Origin: Pholis gunnellus | Taxonomy: Eukaryota; Chordata; Actinopteri; Perciformes; Pholidae | NCBI GenBank assembly: GCA_910591455.2 | Contig: OU342809.1 | Coordinates: forward strand, 9,875,815-9,939,814 | Length of the DNA: 64,000 bases | Direction of reading: 5' to 3' | Shown: positions 36,852-50,600 of the stretch, piece after piece | Numbering within the stretch: position 1 is the first letter of the stretch | Layout of the letters: each line of letters starts with the position of its first letter | Translations under genes and position numbers: made by a program | The notes under the pieces: model-generated | What the model was told of the DNA's origin: nothing | Seen by the model: the letters and a program-made list of their open reading frames with translations, nothing else | Database searches by the model: none

Positions 36852-38665
36852 TTCGACTTCTTTAAAAACAATGAATGAATGAGAACCGAATGCACTTCTT
36901 TCCGTCGGACAGGAGAGCTCACAGCTTTCTGCAGATCCTGGCCGCGATCAGCTGACTGTCATAAGATCCCGGATCCTGAACCGCTGACCTGCGATCAGTT
37001 ATACATTATGATTTCAGCTCAGTTTAGAGGTGCTACGTTCCAGTTTGTGACAGCTGATCTGATTCGGAAACAGTTGAGGCCACAGCAGCAAAAACACGGA
37101 AGTGTCTGGAGGAAAGGGGGCGTGGTCTAAGGTGTTTCCACACGTACTCACCAATTTATCATTTGTTTGTATGACTGTTATGTTGTGAATAAGATACATA
37201 TCTTAATTTTCTATTTTGGATTAGTTTACATTTTTTTGTGATATGTTATGCAATTAAAATTAAATGATGTGATTTCGGCTAAGTGTTGATTTCCCCAATT
37301 TTGAGTGCAGGATAATGGTTCAATGCCACTTCACTAAAGGAAACTGCTGCCATGTCACTGTTGTACCACAAGATGGGAACATAATATTAGATTTTAAAAA
37401 GCTATTTTTAAGAAACCTCAGGATTTGTATTGCTTATAAAGTGACATATATGCTGTTTCTTAGACAACAGCGGTGTAACCTACAACAGCTACTAATTACA
37501 TAATTTGCTTTGTGAAGTAAACTAAAGCAATATAGATGTCCCTCTTATTAGAGAACATACAGAGGTTATGCACATCCTGTTTCCCTGATTCTCTGATTAT
37601 TTTCACACGTTGTGATTTCATGTGTATGTATATATATGGCCAACAATAGACTGATTGCACGTTTATAGAGACATATTAACAAAATCATACTGAAAATGTT
37701 CGGTCTGCGCTGTTTACAGCCATTTGTTTTTAATATCACATTTTTGTTGTTGTTGAAATAACAGATTGTAAGTATGTCTATGCTGATTTAACATGTAACC
37801 TATTAATCATTGTTTAAATTAGTACTTATTTTAGTTTTGTCTAGGTCGGTCAGTTCCCTCGTGTCGGCTCGCGTAAAACACAACAACTACACTTCCCATA
37901 ATTCTAGACGCGCTGTTACCATGGAAGCGTGGATAGTTTCCACTTCCGGGTTTGGCAGCGGCAACACAAATATTTACAAAATAGCTTCTACCATGTATGT
38001 TTTGTTACAGTGAATTTATATTGAATTAGTATATGCGTCTGTAGGGAACTAATGTATATCATGTAGTTGTATATTACGAGTTATCTGTGTGTTTTACATT
38101 AAGACACGCAGTGGTTTGCCGCTGATAATGCGCGCGAGTTTTCAAAGTGGGCGAGTCTTTAAAATGGAAGAAGAAGAAGCTAGCCGGAGTTTGCTAGCTT
38201 TGCAAAGTTAATTTTTCTCACAACAGTTAAAGCCAGTGCTCTACCAAATTACACGTTAACTGGTACTGGTTTTTCGAAGCCTGGCCAGGCGGTTTTTAAG
38301 TTGTTGGGCTCGTTTCTAACATGACTCTAGTTACTGCTAAGCTAGCTAGCTTCGTTGCTTTTCAATGTAAACAGTAGTTAATGTGGCGAGCAGTTAGTTA
38401 GCTTATAACGTCCCCCACATTAAGAAATAAGTAACCCAACAAAAGAAACAACGGTCCCATCCATGCCTACAGGTAAGCTGGCGTTTTGTGTTTATTTGTA
38501 CTGGTTCATATTAGTGCTTTAAACTTTGAGCTAACTTGTAACGTTAATGTTAGCAATGTTAACGTCGACCATACTCTATGTTTCCTGGTTGTTTGTGATG
38601 TCCCTCTTAAGTGTGTTTTCTGCACCTCTTTTCGCAGAGCCCCCTACACCAACAGGCTCTGCATC
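36852..38665. promoter_or_regulatory. Divergent promoter region between galk2 and cep152
   Basis: galk2 starts at 36851 (minus) and cep152 at 38666 (plus). A GC box (CCACGCCCCC on the minus strand, about 37119-37128) and an ETS-type ACTTCCG on the minus strand (37096-37102 region) sit near galk2. A denser cluster at 37885-37950 holds SBF, X-box and ETS sites. A candidate cep152 non-coding first exon ends with donor CTACAG|GTAAGC at 38472, and the acceptor before the coding exon is TTTTCGCAG at 38637. A second possible donor, ACCAT|GTATGTT, is near 38002. The middle part (37140-37840) shows nothing. Confidence 0.55.
37885..37950. promoter_or_regulatory. SBF/ZNF143-like, RFX X-box and ETS motif cluster
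   Basis: AACTACACTTCCCATAATTC (37885-37904) is close to the SBF/ZNF143 element. GTTACCATGGAAGC (37915-37928) matches the RFX X-box pattern GTTNCCATGGNAAC at nearly every position. CACTTCCGGG (37941-37950) is an ETS site. The spacing is compact, as in a core promoter. Confidence 0.6.
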
Positions 38666-41600
38666 ATGTCTATTGATTTCGATAGCGCTGCTCTTCAACC
38701 CCAGCACGATGAAGAAGAATACGACCAGGAGGACTATGCAAGAGAACAGGAGGTATCAAATGCATACAACACTGTGAAGTTGTTGGGAAAACGTTTTTGT
38801 TATAGTGACGTTTGTGTTTAGTTGTTGAACCCTCTTGTGTCACGTGTCAATGTGATTTAGTTAACGGTAACATACTGTAAATGTTACCGTTCACGTTGAT
38901 ATTTTTGATTATACATATCCAAAACATCAGTTATCCAAAATGTCTGACGACCTGAACGATCAAGGGCATGCTTGGATTATAAAACAGTGACTGGTGGTTT
39001 TTGCATCGCTACTAATGCAATAACACAATTATTATCACCTTTTGCTCTCTAATTATGCATATTGATATATTTACCAAAAAAATAGTAATGCTCCTTTTTA
39101 GCGTTACATTTGCCAGGTCCCTGAAATTATTATTATTTATTTTCTGAGGCATTTGTGTGCTCTGTTGAATTTCACAAGCACCACTAGCTTCACAGCTAGA
39201 CAGGCATTCTAGTAGTTACTCACGCCTACAACCTGTTGCACCATGACCCTGAGCTATTATTGGCTAATTCCAGGTGTGTCACACAGAAACTAGCTCTGCC
39301 CTGTGGTTTCCCTACTTTCTCTCTATTCAGGTTACCTTGAGTCTGTGCTTATACTTGACTAACTGACTCAAGCATGAAGAAACTGTTACTGCATGTCTTA
39401 CCAGTGGTCTTCAATACTCAGAAGAAAGGGACTTTGAATATTAATTCTAAAATGGATTTTCTTTCTTTGGTTTAGCCTATTTGGTATACATAAGTTGGTC
39501 AAGTGGAAAATATTTGCCACCGGTAATTGGAATGTTTCTGCTCCAGTTAACCTTGCTATAGGTTTTGTCTAAACAATGGAGTTCTTTGGGAGCAAAAACA
39601 CACAGCAATACCGCAGGGAGCCTCGGCCAACAACATGCCAGGCACGCTTTGGATGTTTCACACCGAACGTTTTCTCTGCAGTAAGATTAGACTAGGAGGT
39701 CATCATGTGGCTCCACTGCTGAAGCAGAGGCGCCTCTTCAGTCTTTGTTAAATGTGTCAGCGGGATAACATGGGTCCTTCGGTTGTGGACGCAGTGGAGG
39801 ATTTGAGGAATATTCATCGGTCCTTGGGGGAAGTAAGTCCAGCTGGCGCTGCTTGTTCCATCACACATGGCCGGTTGTAAAGCGAACCTGGTCAGTCTGT
39901 TACTGACGCAGACGTTGATTTGACTTGTTGTTTTTGTGTCATTAAGTGCTAAGATGTTTTGACAGCACAATACATTGTTGTTTGTGTTTAACAAATGACT
40001 TGAATGATTGACACGTATAAGAATAAAAGTGATTATAATCACTAAAAACTGATTTCAATGTTTTCATTGGCTACATTGTGCCATAGTCCTCTCAAGACAA
40101 TATCATTTTGGTTGAACTTGTTTTCAGATAACTGTGGACCCCCCCCCCGATGCATTCTGTCTCTCAGGCTGTCAGTGATTTCTTCTCTGCTGTTTATTTT
40201 GTCTATCTGCAACACTTTATTACTCGGTTTCGCAGCAACCATGGTGACTCATTGGTGCATTTTTTCCGCAGCTGCACAAATTGCTCACCGACCTGCCCGA
40301 TGACATGCTGGAGGACAGCATAGACTCCTCCTCCCCAGAGCTGGTGTACTCCACCTGCAGCAATAAAAACACTGGCAACAGGTGAAACATACATTGCTGC
40401 TGACACTAGTAATCTCAGATTTGGAGAACTGTGGGTGTGTTGTAAACAATTAGACATACCTCATTGCATTGTAATATAGTTCAGCTTTTTGCCCTCTCCA
40501 CTCAGCCCACAGTCCGCATGGACTCAGCAATGGTCAGATCATCCAAGGCCGACTTCTCATGAACAGGTAGGTAGTTACTTTGTTTTCACTGATTTTAGAT
40601 TTTTGCCTTCTGAAAAAAAAACTATCATTATTACTGTTGATGTCTCTGAAGCACCGTGAAGTTGACTATGATCAACGCTCCCATGATGAGTACGCTTATG
40701 AGGATGGAGCTGTTCACAACATTGGACATCACCCTCAAAGTCAACTGCTCCCCAACACCTGGAACCAGGATCATCAGTTCACCCAGGCAGATTATTCATA
40801 CACCAGCATAGTCTCAGACAAATCTACAGAGACCAATGATTTCTCCAGAGACGAGTATGAGTCTAAACCGTATCCTCAAGGCACTGATAACGCTGTCATG
40901 TATGATGGAGAAGGAGGACGCAGAGACATCCACAACAACGGCAGAAACCAATTTCAAGTGAGTAGAGTTTTAGGTTTTTATGTCTATTTCATCAACGCAG
41001 ATGTTTTTGTATTATGTCACACGTGTGATTTGAAAATGTTCTTCTTTGTGTGTATGGAATACATTTGCTTTGCCTTTTTCTTCTGATACATTTAAAAAAA
41101 CAAAAAAAACATCTTATCTGGAAGTCCACCAGTTGTGAGCTTGTTGTACAGATTTTATAGTTTTTGAACACGGTAGTGTTTTTATTTCAAACATACTGTG
41201 TTTCTTGTGTTTCTGTCTTCAGACCTTAAAGTCCGGAGTGGTGGACAGAGGGGTGGATCAGCACCGGGCCAGCTACAGTCCTCACCATCCGGCCCATCAG
41301 CCAAAGATGTTTAACGCACAGGCCGTTCACCAAGAAGCTCAATTTGAGCATCTGCAAAGAGAATTCCTTGACTCGACACAACGTGAGTCTTGACAGTCTT
41401 GATTTAGTTTGTGGATTAATAGCACAGGAGTACAGTGACATGTCCATCACAATAATACTTGGAAAGGGACCCTGTTACAAAGAATCTCAACGTATGAATT
41501 TCCTGTACTGGCGAAACAAATTAGCATACAAATTAGCTCTTATTCACTGGAAAGGGCTGAGAAATGAGATGTGCAATGTCCATGTACCACCCAAATACAC

Positions 41601-44600
41601 TATCACACTTTGACAGTTTTATTTTCAGATAAGCAAAGTTTCAGTTTAACATCCTTATGTTGAAATAACAATAATTAGCTTACGTTTATGCCTATTATTA
41701 TATTTCTGTGTCATAAATGAAATATTTAGCCATACCATAGGAAAAGTGTAATTAATATTTAATTGTTTTAATATCCTTAAATCAACCCTTTTGGGATTTT
41801 ATGATCTATTAAATGAAAAGATAATAAGCCCTTGGTTGACTGAGCCTGTTTAACAAGAGAAGACTGGATGCCTAACCTATCATTTTTTAACATACACCCT
41901 CTCAAATCACATTGCTGAAAAATAGACTGTCTCTGCACTTTAAATAAAGGATTCATTTGTTGAATCTAAATGTTGTGCTGTGTTCCAGAAACTGCTGATA
42001 GAGAGCAGCTTGCCCAGCTGCATATTTTGAACAAGGCTCAGCAGAGGCAGATTGAAGACTTGGAGCGAAAACTGGAGGATTCAAGGCGTAACATGAGATA
42101 CATCGAGCATCAGTTTGCGATTGCCAAAGGTGTGTTTCACAGTTTTTGCTTTCAGAATGAGGGGTGGGACTTTCTGTTTACATTGCTGCAGCACATCGCA
42201 CATGTTAAGTAAAATGAACTTTAATGTTGCTGTACGTTATGGTCTATTCTCTTTTCTTACATGCTTAAAAGCTAACATTTAAGCAAATCTGTTGAACTTG
42301 GAATTAATAAATAATTCACTCTAAGCGGCCTTGAAAACTTGTTCTCTTTTAAAGAATAGTTTTTCATTGTCTGACCATTGTGTTTCATACTTTTTTGTTG
42401 ATATGCCATTAAAAGCCAAACGGCTTGTTATCTTATTAATCTATAGCGTTGCTTGATGAAGGGAAATAAAATGGGATATGTCTTCACTCACTTGTGTGTA
42501 TGTATGCCCCCTTGTGGCTGTTGAGAGGACTCACACTATCCCCAGATGAACTGGTCCGTGTTTGTGTGTCCTTGTTTTCTCACTGATTGTGGGACATAAC
42601 CTCATATTTTATCAACAGACGCAAAGGATGGCCTAGCAGTAAGCCTGAAGGAATCGAGTCAACTGGTTGAAGATGCCAAGGAGAGAGAGGTTCAAATGCA
42701 AAACAAAGTGAAGGCAATGGAGCAGCAAGTACAGGTCCTAACTGAGAGAGACCACGAGGTGAATGTGCACACACACACACACACACACACTGCTGTTTTA
42801 CTCCTTCTCATCTTCTTAATTGTATACAAGACAGTCTGCAACAAATAAGGTTATCTATAATAATAATAATAATATTATACAGGATTTATTCAGTTTATTC
42901 AAAAGCAGTGTAAGCTTTACAGAATTAAATAATCTGATATGATATAATGTAGAGGCCTCACTGAAAAGTTTTGTAATGTGTTCTTAAACCGACCCAAAGT
43001 GATTCTGCTTCTGTCGTTGTCTGAAACACACAGACAGCATTAATATCTTCATTGAAAGCTTTGATATGAGGTTCATGTTCTATTAGTCTATACAGTAGTT
43101 TTACGTTGTTTTCTCTGCAGAACTTGAAGAAGCAGCGGGTGGCAGAAGCTGCCGTGGACAGCTTGAAGCAGCAGATGTTGGAACTGTGTCGCTCCGACAC
43201 ACTGTCCAGGACGCGGCAGCAGCATGACCGAGACCTTGCTGTCATAAAGGAGCAGCATGAGAATGCACTGTTGACACTACAGCAGCAGCTGGACTCGACC
43301 TCTCAGGCCCTGAACGAAAAGGTCTGCGGTGTTACTGTCACAGGAGGTATAGTCTTAAGTCGCCTGCATACGTACTAAATTCCTGTGTTGTTGTTCTGTT
43401 GCTTCCAGATTGATGTTGGTCAGAGGCTACGAGAGCAGGTGAAGCAACTGGAGCGCCAGAGAGAAGAAGAGCAACTGGAGAGAGCCCGAGTGGTCAATAC
43501 CCTCACTCAGCGTCTGGAGGAGAGTCAACAGCAATGTGCCAAGCTGCTGCAGACATGTGAGTGACTGTGGGGCTTCCACCACCGGCTTGTGTCTTATGTA
43601 CTTGCTGAAACTAAGTTGAGAAGAAATCCAAGAACATTAAGTAGCAACTTCTTTGCATGTTTTTTATTTTTTTTATTTGCTCAATTCCAAATATTGTTTT
43701 CTTCTCTTTGGCTGTTTTTTCTTCAGGTTCAGTGCAGGAGATGAGTCAGATCCAAATCAAGCTACACCAGGCTCAATCAGCCAAAGCACTGAGTGAAAAC
43801 ATGAACGAAGGCCTGCAGGTTTGATCTCTGATGTTTCTGCTCAACAATGGAACCACTCTGAAAACATTACTTCTTAACAAAAGATGTGCTTAAACGTTTC
43901 ATGTTTTCTTTTTATTCTAAAGGAGGATCTGGCTGAGTTGAAGGAGCAGATCACTCTGTATGAATCTGCAGTGAAACACGGTGTTATTGCATTAGACCCG
44001 AGCAGTGAGTGGGAGAACCAGCTGTCTGACTCCTGTGTGGATTTAGGATTAAAGAAAACAAACAGGAAAAATGGCTTTCTTCACAGGTACATTGTGATTA
44101 TAGAGCAGAGTCATTGTCATCAATACAATGACTATGAGTGTCTTTCTGTGTCACAAGTGTTAGTATTTACTGTGTCAACTGGAAATATTTCTACTCATTT
44201 ATCACCACTGCCATCGATCAAAATCTAACTCCCTCTACTGTTTGTTCAGTGCTGCCCTGGCTCACCTGTCAGACTCCAAGCTGCCCAAAGATGAAGCCTT
44301 GCGGCTGCTGCGAGAGGAGATGCAGCGCTGCCTGGGCAGTCTGAAGGGGAAGCGGCAGAAGATCAGTCGGCAGCAGGAGGAGCTCCAGCTCTGTCAGGGT
44401 CGACTGACCGAGCTGCAGACCCAGTTGGATGAAGCCAAGCTCTGCTCTTCGGTGAGGACTGGCCTCTACACGACCAGAGATGAGCTTAAATGTTGCATTG
44501 CTGAGCAAAGCATTTAAAACTGCACTGGTATACACTTTCTGATAGATATTATTCAGCTTAATGTAGATTGGCCAATTGGATTTCTTGCTGATGAAACAGA

Positions 44601-47600
44601 AATGGAAAAAATATGCAATTGGTTCAGGGAAGATGACAAAACTATTAAACATATGGGCCTGATAGGGTTAGAATATTACATTTATGCATGTTTCATACCA
44701 AAACTATCCAGTTGTGTTGGCGTGAAAAGAAACAATGCATGAATAACCGGTAAGAGATTAAATGTCTAATTCCAACAGTGATCATAAATATAACTGTTCA
44801 CAGGTCAGAGACAGCAGCCAGATGAAACACCTCGACATAACTGGAGAGTCTCAGAAAGAGTTTGCGAGACTTCAGGAAGACGAACATCACTCGCAGGAAC
44901 AAGTGGAGGTCGGTTGTAGATTCATCAAATTAATTATTTGGTTTTAGACTATTTCATCAATCACTGGTGGTGTTCTATTCAAACTCTAGGTGTTGGAACA
45001 GCAGAATATGGAGCTGAAACAGAGTGAGGAAAAGCTGAGGTCTGCCAACTTGGAGCTGTGCACCAAGATGAGGGAGATGATCCAGGAACTCGACCAAGAG
45101 AAGCAGGAGGCTTCTCAGAGGTAAGGCCCAGGGGAGGAAAATAACACCATGTTTTCTTCGCCTTAAATGATCATGTATTCATATATATATGTTTCTGTTT
45201 CTTCATGGAGAGACGAGCGGGTTCATCAGCAGTACAGGGACGACGTGGTGGATCGGGTCAGAACGGAGCTCATGCTGGAACACGATGCTCAGGTTGAACA
45301 GCTGACTGCACAGCACCAGCAACAGCTCCAACAGTTACAGTACGTGCTCTGCACCGGTCACTGAACATTGTTGTTGTCTGGAAACCTTTGCAGCTCATTT
45401 CTCAGCATGCATTACTTCTTCACAGGGCCCAGCTGTCTGAGGCCAACGATAAGATGTTGGCGGTGCAGGAGTGTTACATATCTGTCTGCAAGGAGAAGGA
45501 CATGCTGAACAAGGAGGAGGCTTTGATCAGAGTAAATGAGGTATCAGATCCGTAAATATGTTTACAATACCAGAAGCAGTTGGACATGGTTCCTATGCTC
45601 ATTAAACCATTAAAAGGGAGAAATGAACAGATTTTAAAAGATCAAAATACACAAAGATAATAATTTGACAATTTCTTAACTGTATCGCTACATGCTTCAA
45701 AAATCAGTTTCTCACTGCTGCTGTGGCCAGTATCTAACAGAAGATGACCTGCGGACTGAGAATGATTTATGATTTTCATTATTATTTCCAGCAAAAGATG
45801 AGAGATGAGAGTGGCACCGCTGTGGAGAAGCTGAGGGCTGAGCTCGAGGCTCAGCATCAGGCCTCAATAAACCAGCTCACGGCTCTGTGGTCCGAAGAAA
45901 AGGAGGCTGAGATCCAGCAGCAGGTGAGCGCTCAGGTAGCCTTGGCCAAGGCTGCCTGGAAGGAGGAACTACAAAAGGTATGATTGGCTGTAATCACCGT
46001 CCAGCTCCCTCAACTCTGTAATGGTGATTTTCTTTTTTTTTACATCAGAGTTGAAATAATTTACTGCTTCTGTGCAGATGGAAAAGACCTGGGTCCAGAG
46101 GCTGGAGGAGGCCAGCAGAGAGAAACGCAAAGAGACTGCTGAGGCAACCTGTCAGGCACATGAGATTGAGGCCAGCAGTGTGACGATTACTGTTGAGGAG
46201 CTCGACTCCAGGCTCAGCGCCCAGAAACAGCAGCTACAACTGGAGGCTGACAAAGTAAAACGCAAAGCTGTGGAAGAAGCCCAGAAACAAGCCCAGAGAG
46301 AGCTCCATGAGAAACACCTGGAGGACATGGCCAAACAGGTCAGTTTGATACTTTTTATACGCGCTAAGGCCTTTAGACTGGCTAACGCTGTGTTATTCAC
46401 ACACAGTTTAGATTTCCCAGCTACATGATGATTTATCCATCCATTATTTAAAAAGAGCAAATCAAGTAGTGGTCCATCAAAATGAAATGTTGCACAACTT
46501 TTCTCCTACATACCAAGCTCTATCCCCCAAACGTTTTTGGTTATCTTGCCCTCATCGGAGATTGACAAATGCAGTGGTGGTGTTTCAGGTTGAAGGTGCA
46601 GTAACCAGGGCCTACAATCGCTGGATGGAGGATCTGACTTCATTACCAGAATACCAAGCCTCTCTCCAAACAGAGAGGGAGAAATGGGAAGAACTCCAAG
46701 AAAAATGCACAGAACAACGGGTATGATATTTCTTTGCGTGTGTCACTCCCGTCAGCTGTTTTTTTTCTTTTCTGATAATGTATATTCCTCAATGTAAACG
46801 TTTCAGGTGTCCCAGGCGCTGAAGGAGGCAGAGGGGCAGTGGTGTGATAAGAACAAGAACCAGCTGGAGGAGCAGAGCTCTGGGACGCAGAGGGTGGAGG
46901 ATCTCCAGGAGGAGGTGGCCTTTCTCCACAGTCAGCTGGAGCAGGAGAGGAGAGGGCAAGCGGCCCTGCTAAAGGCTGAGCTGGCCGGAGCTAGAGCGGC
47001 CTGGAACCGAGACAAACAGGAGATCTCTGTCCTGCAGCTCCGCAATGAGCAGGTTTACCAAAGCAAGTTGCAAGAGCAGCGCAACAAGCTGGAGCAGGCT
47101 TTGCAGCAGGCCAGAGAGGATGGCGATCTCCATAAGAAGGAGCTGCTCCTGCAGATGGAAGCCAAGCTACAACAGACTCTGAGGGCCCGAGAGGAGGAGT
47201 GGAACTGTCGGCATGCAGAGAAGAAGCAGGCTCGGAGACAGCAGATGAGAGAGGACTTACTAGCAGAGCTCCAGGCTGGTCTGGCAGAGGTCCAGGCACA
47301 ACTTCTCAGGGATCCCAAAACAGATCAGCAGGGCACTGAAGACACCAAGAGGACCAGCGGGGCCACATCAGAGGGCACAATAACACACATCCTCCAAGCA
47401 TTCTGCAAAGACCTCGTCAACAGAGTCGTATCTCAAGCCAAGAAGGAGTGGAAGACGGTGAGTTTTTATCATGTGTTCTCTAAAGTTAAACAACCTGAGT
47501 CTGAAGAGGGCAAAGGTAACACAAGAAGTAATCAAAACAATACAGGAGAGTTGTGTACACTCATGTAACCACAGTTGCAGGACAAAGATACAAAGGAAAA

Positions 47601-50600
47601 GGAGAAGTGCAAATTCCAAAGAATTTATACATGTAATGTTTCAACCTGAACGGTCTACCAAGTCCCTACAGACTGAGCTGCTGAGTAGCGTTTTCCTTTT
47701 TATGGTTTTATTTCTGACCCACAGGTCGACGAGGAGAAACTGAGCCGAGTGTTGGAAGAAACACGGGAGCAGCATGAGAGAGAAATCCACAAAATGCAAA
47801 GTATGTAACGCTCCCTTATTGTCTCTTCACTAAGCAGGGCGTTTGGAAATTCCACTTAAATCCATATGAAGTGCAGTATTCATTATTTTCATTAGACTAT
47901 AGTTTAGTGCCTATAAAGACATTTACTGAACAATATTTTCCACGGTTTCCAGATGTTTTGTCCCAGAGAAAGGAGCAGGCTCGCTGCAGGAAGGAGTGCG
48001 CTGAGACGTTAGGTAAAGGGACAGTTCACCCCAAAATCAAAACTACATGTTTTTCTTCTCACCTGTAGTGCTATTATCAATCAAGTTGCCTAGACAAGCC
48101 GATATAGTCCCATTGTATTGGAGAGAAGGCAGAGATCTCTACGACCTCCAAAACTGGGCAACTCACACCTAAACATTGTAGATTGATAAATAGCACTTAC
48201 TGTGCCTTCAGGGAAGCTGCAGAAGAAGAACCAGGAGCTCCAGAAGCACTTAGAGAAAGCCTGCCGACAACTCCAGCACAGCGTTCGCCAGCACAAAACT
48301 GCCATGCAGCATCTGAAAGGTATTTAATGCATCTAAGATGTTTCTTTAAACCATTTCAAGCCATTTATTCAACAGGCAATGTATCTGTGTGTTGTAGATG
48401 AGCATGAAAGCAGCTTGCGAAAGGCAAAGGAGGGACATTTGCAGCACCTTGAGGAGGTGAAGAGAGCCAAGGAATCCTCAGGGTTTGTGTTTTCTCTTTT
48501 ATCATTTCTCTTTATCTTTAGTTTATCTTAAGTCCTTCTAGACATTACGTCCAGCCCCAATATCACGATCCATTCAGGAACCATATCGAACTAGAAAGGT
48601 GCAGCTCTAAGTCCGGTGTGTCTGCAACCACCACTGCTGTAATGTTTGAGTGAATGAATACAAACCACAATTCCCCCTCCGTCTAGACCGCAAGCATGTC
48701 AGACGTGTTTCCATTTGAGTCAATGCAGCTGTCTGCACCTGCTCTGTGCATCTAAACTGTCTATTTAAAGCTTCCTCTGAACAGTCGGTCCTGCTGGTAA
48801 TTTACTTCCATCAGCTGTGAGGTCAAACACACCGTAGTGCTCCCATCAGCCAGTATGTGTCTTAATGCCCCATGAGTTTATGTGTATACAAACCTGAACT
48901 GTAACAGATTTTGACTTGTTATGAGTGAAGATTTGAGGTTATTGTTCTGGACTGTTTATAGTGGGGGAAATATTTAAAAACAAACCAATGTTCAGTGTTA
49001 TGAGTGGTGACAGTGCTCTGAAAACATCCATCTGATCTACTGTACATTATTTTCAGACATTTATGAAAAAATGAGTTGTTCTTGCTTACAGGAGTTCTGA
49101 TCACAAACAAAATGTTCAGCAAGGCCTCGAGGAGATGAAGCAGCAATACCTGACGACTGTGGAAAAGATCAGAGGTTGGTAGTGGTGTTTAGATCTTTCT
49201 GAGTTTAAAATATTCTATAAATATTGGGAACACCAGAATTCAATGTCGCATAACCTTTAATTTAAATAGGAAGTCACATTGAGATTAAAACCTATTTTAC
49301 ATGAGAGTAAAGACGGGGTCAGATGGCAGCAACAAAGCATACCTGTGTTGTTCATGGTAGGAGACATGCTGCGTTACCTCCAGGAGAGTCGGGAGCGAGC
49401 CGCAGAGATCATCCGCATGGAGGTGCAGAGGGAGAGGCAGGACACTGCCAGAAAGATGCGGCGCTATTATCTGACCTGTCTGCAGGAGTTACTGGAGGAC
49501 GGAGGACAGACGACGGGGCAAGAGGCCATAATTGTCCTAAACTTGTTTGCTTGCTTCATCGTGGCTCCTCGGGCTAATTGTATTGATCTTCCTGTCTTCT
49601 GCAGGGCTGAAAAGAAAATATTGAATGCTGCAAGCAAGCTGGCAGCCATGGCTAAAGTGCTAGAGACGCCCTTAAAAAGTAAATCGGGAAAGAACTACAG
49701 TTTACAAAGTGAGTGCGGAAATGCTTTACTGTTTTCTTTTTCGTTTCAAAATATCAATGTGGTGGGAATCTGTTTTGTATTGACAGGTTGTTTGACGGCT
49801 GCGTCCACCGCTGACTGCCTTCCAGGTAGAAACGCAAGTTTTAGTAAGAACCTGTCAACACTTACTGAGACCCCTGACATGAGACCAGAGGAGAGAACCG
49901 ACAGGGAAATACAATCAGCTGATTCAGCGCAGAAACTAACCGCTGCAGCGAGAACTAAACCTTTGAGTTACCAAGACATCTCTCCGTCTGGGAAGGAGGA
50001 GGCCTCAGTAGATTCAGGGCTGACACCCCAAACTGCCGCTCACTCACACCTCCGCTCTTACAAACCCTCTCAACAGATGGCATCTCCATCCCAGGTGGAT
50101 TTGGCCAATGGGTCTGTGAGGAGTAAAAGCAGGGAGCAGTACTTGCAGGGAGTTCACTCCAGCAAAGCAGACAACCACCCCGACTCAGAGCGACGGAGCA
50201 AACCATTCCTCATCAAGGAGGCTCCTACCAGAGGTGAGAAACGGACTGACTGGAGCGTGAGCAGCAGTGACTCGGACGCAGGCTTCCGTGTTTCCACCCT
50301 CTCCTACTCGGGGAGGAGAATGGAACCAGTGAAGCCCTTTTCTGTCTCTGCTGCGTCGGCCAGCGACTCAGGAGAGTTTGGCGACCTCTCATCGAACGTT
50401 TCTGACCTGACTGTCTATAATGAATTTGCCAAAAAGAACTTGATATTTCAGCCTAGAATGATAAGCACACACAGAGAGCCCACCCCTGGCTCTGAGTGTG
50501 AGAAGCAGCACGGAGTTGGTTCCAGTCCGTTGTTCTCTGAGCTGAGACAACGGCAGCAGGACAGCGGCTTCGACAGTCCATTCAACCAGCAGAAGCCGTG

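Noticed and set aside
44762..44803. Possible extra cep152 exon before 44804
   Set aside because: It is open only by chance; the acceptor at 44803 gives the homologous protein in correct phase.
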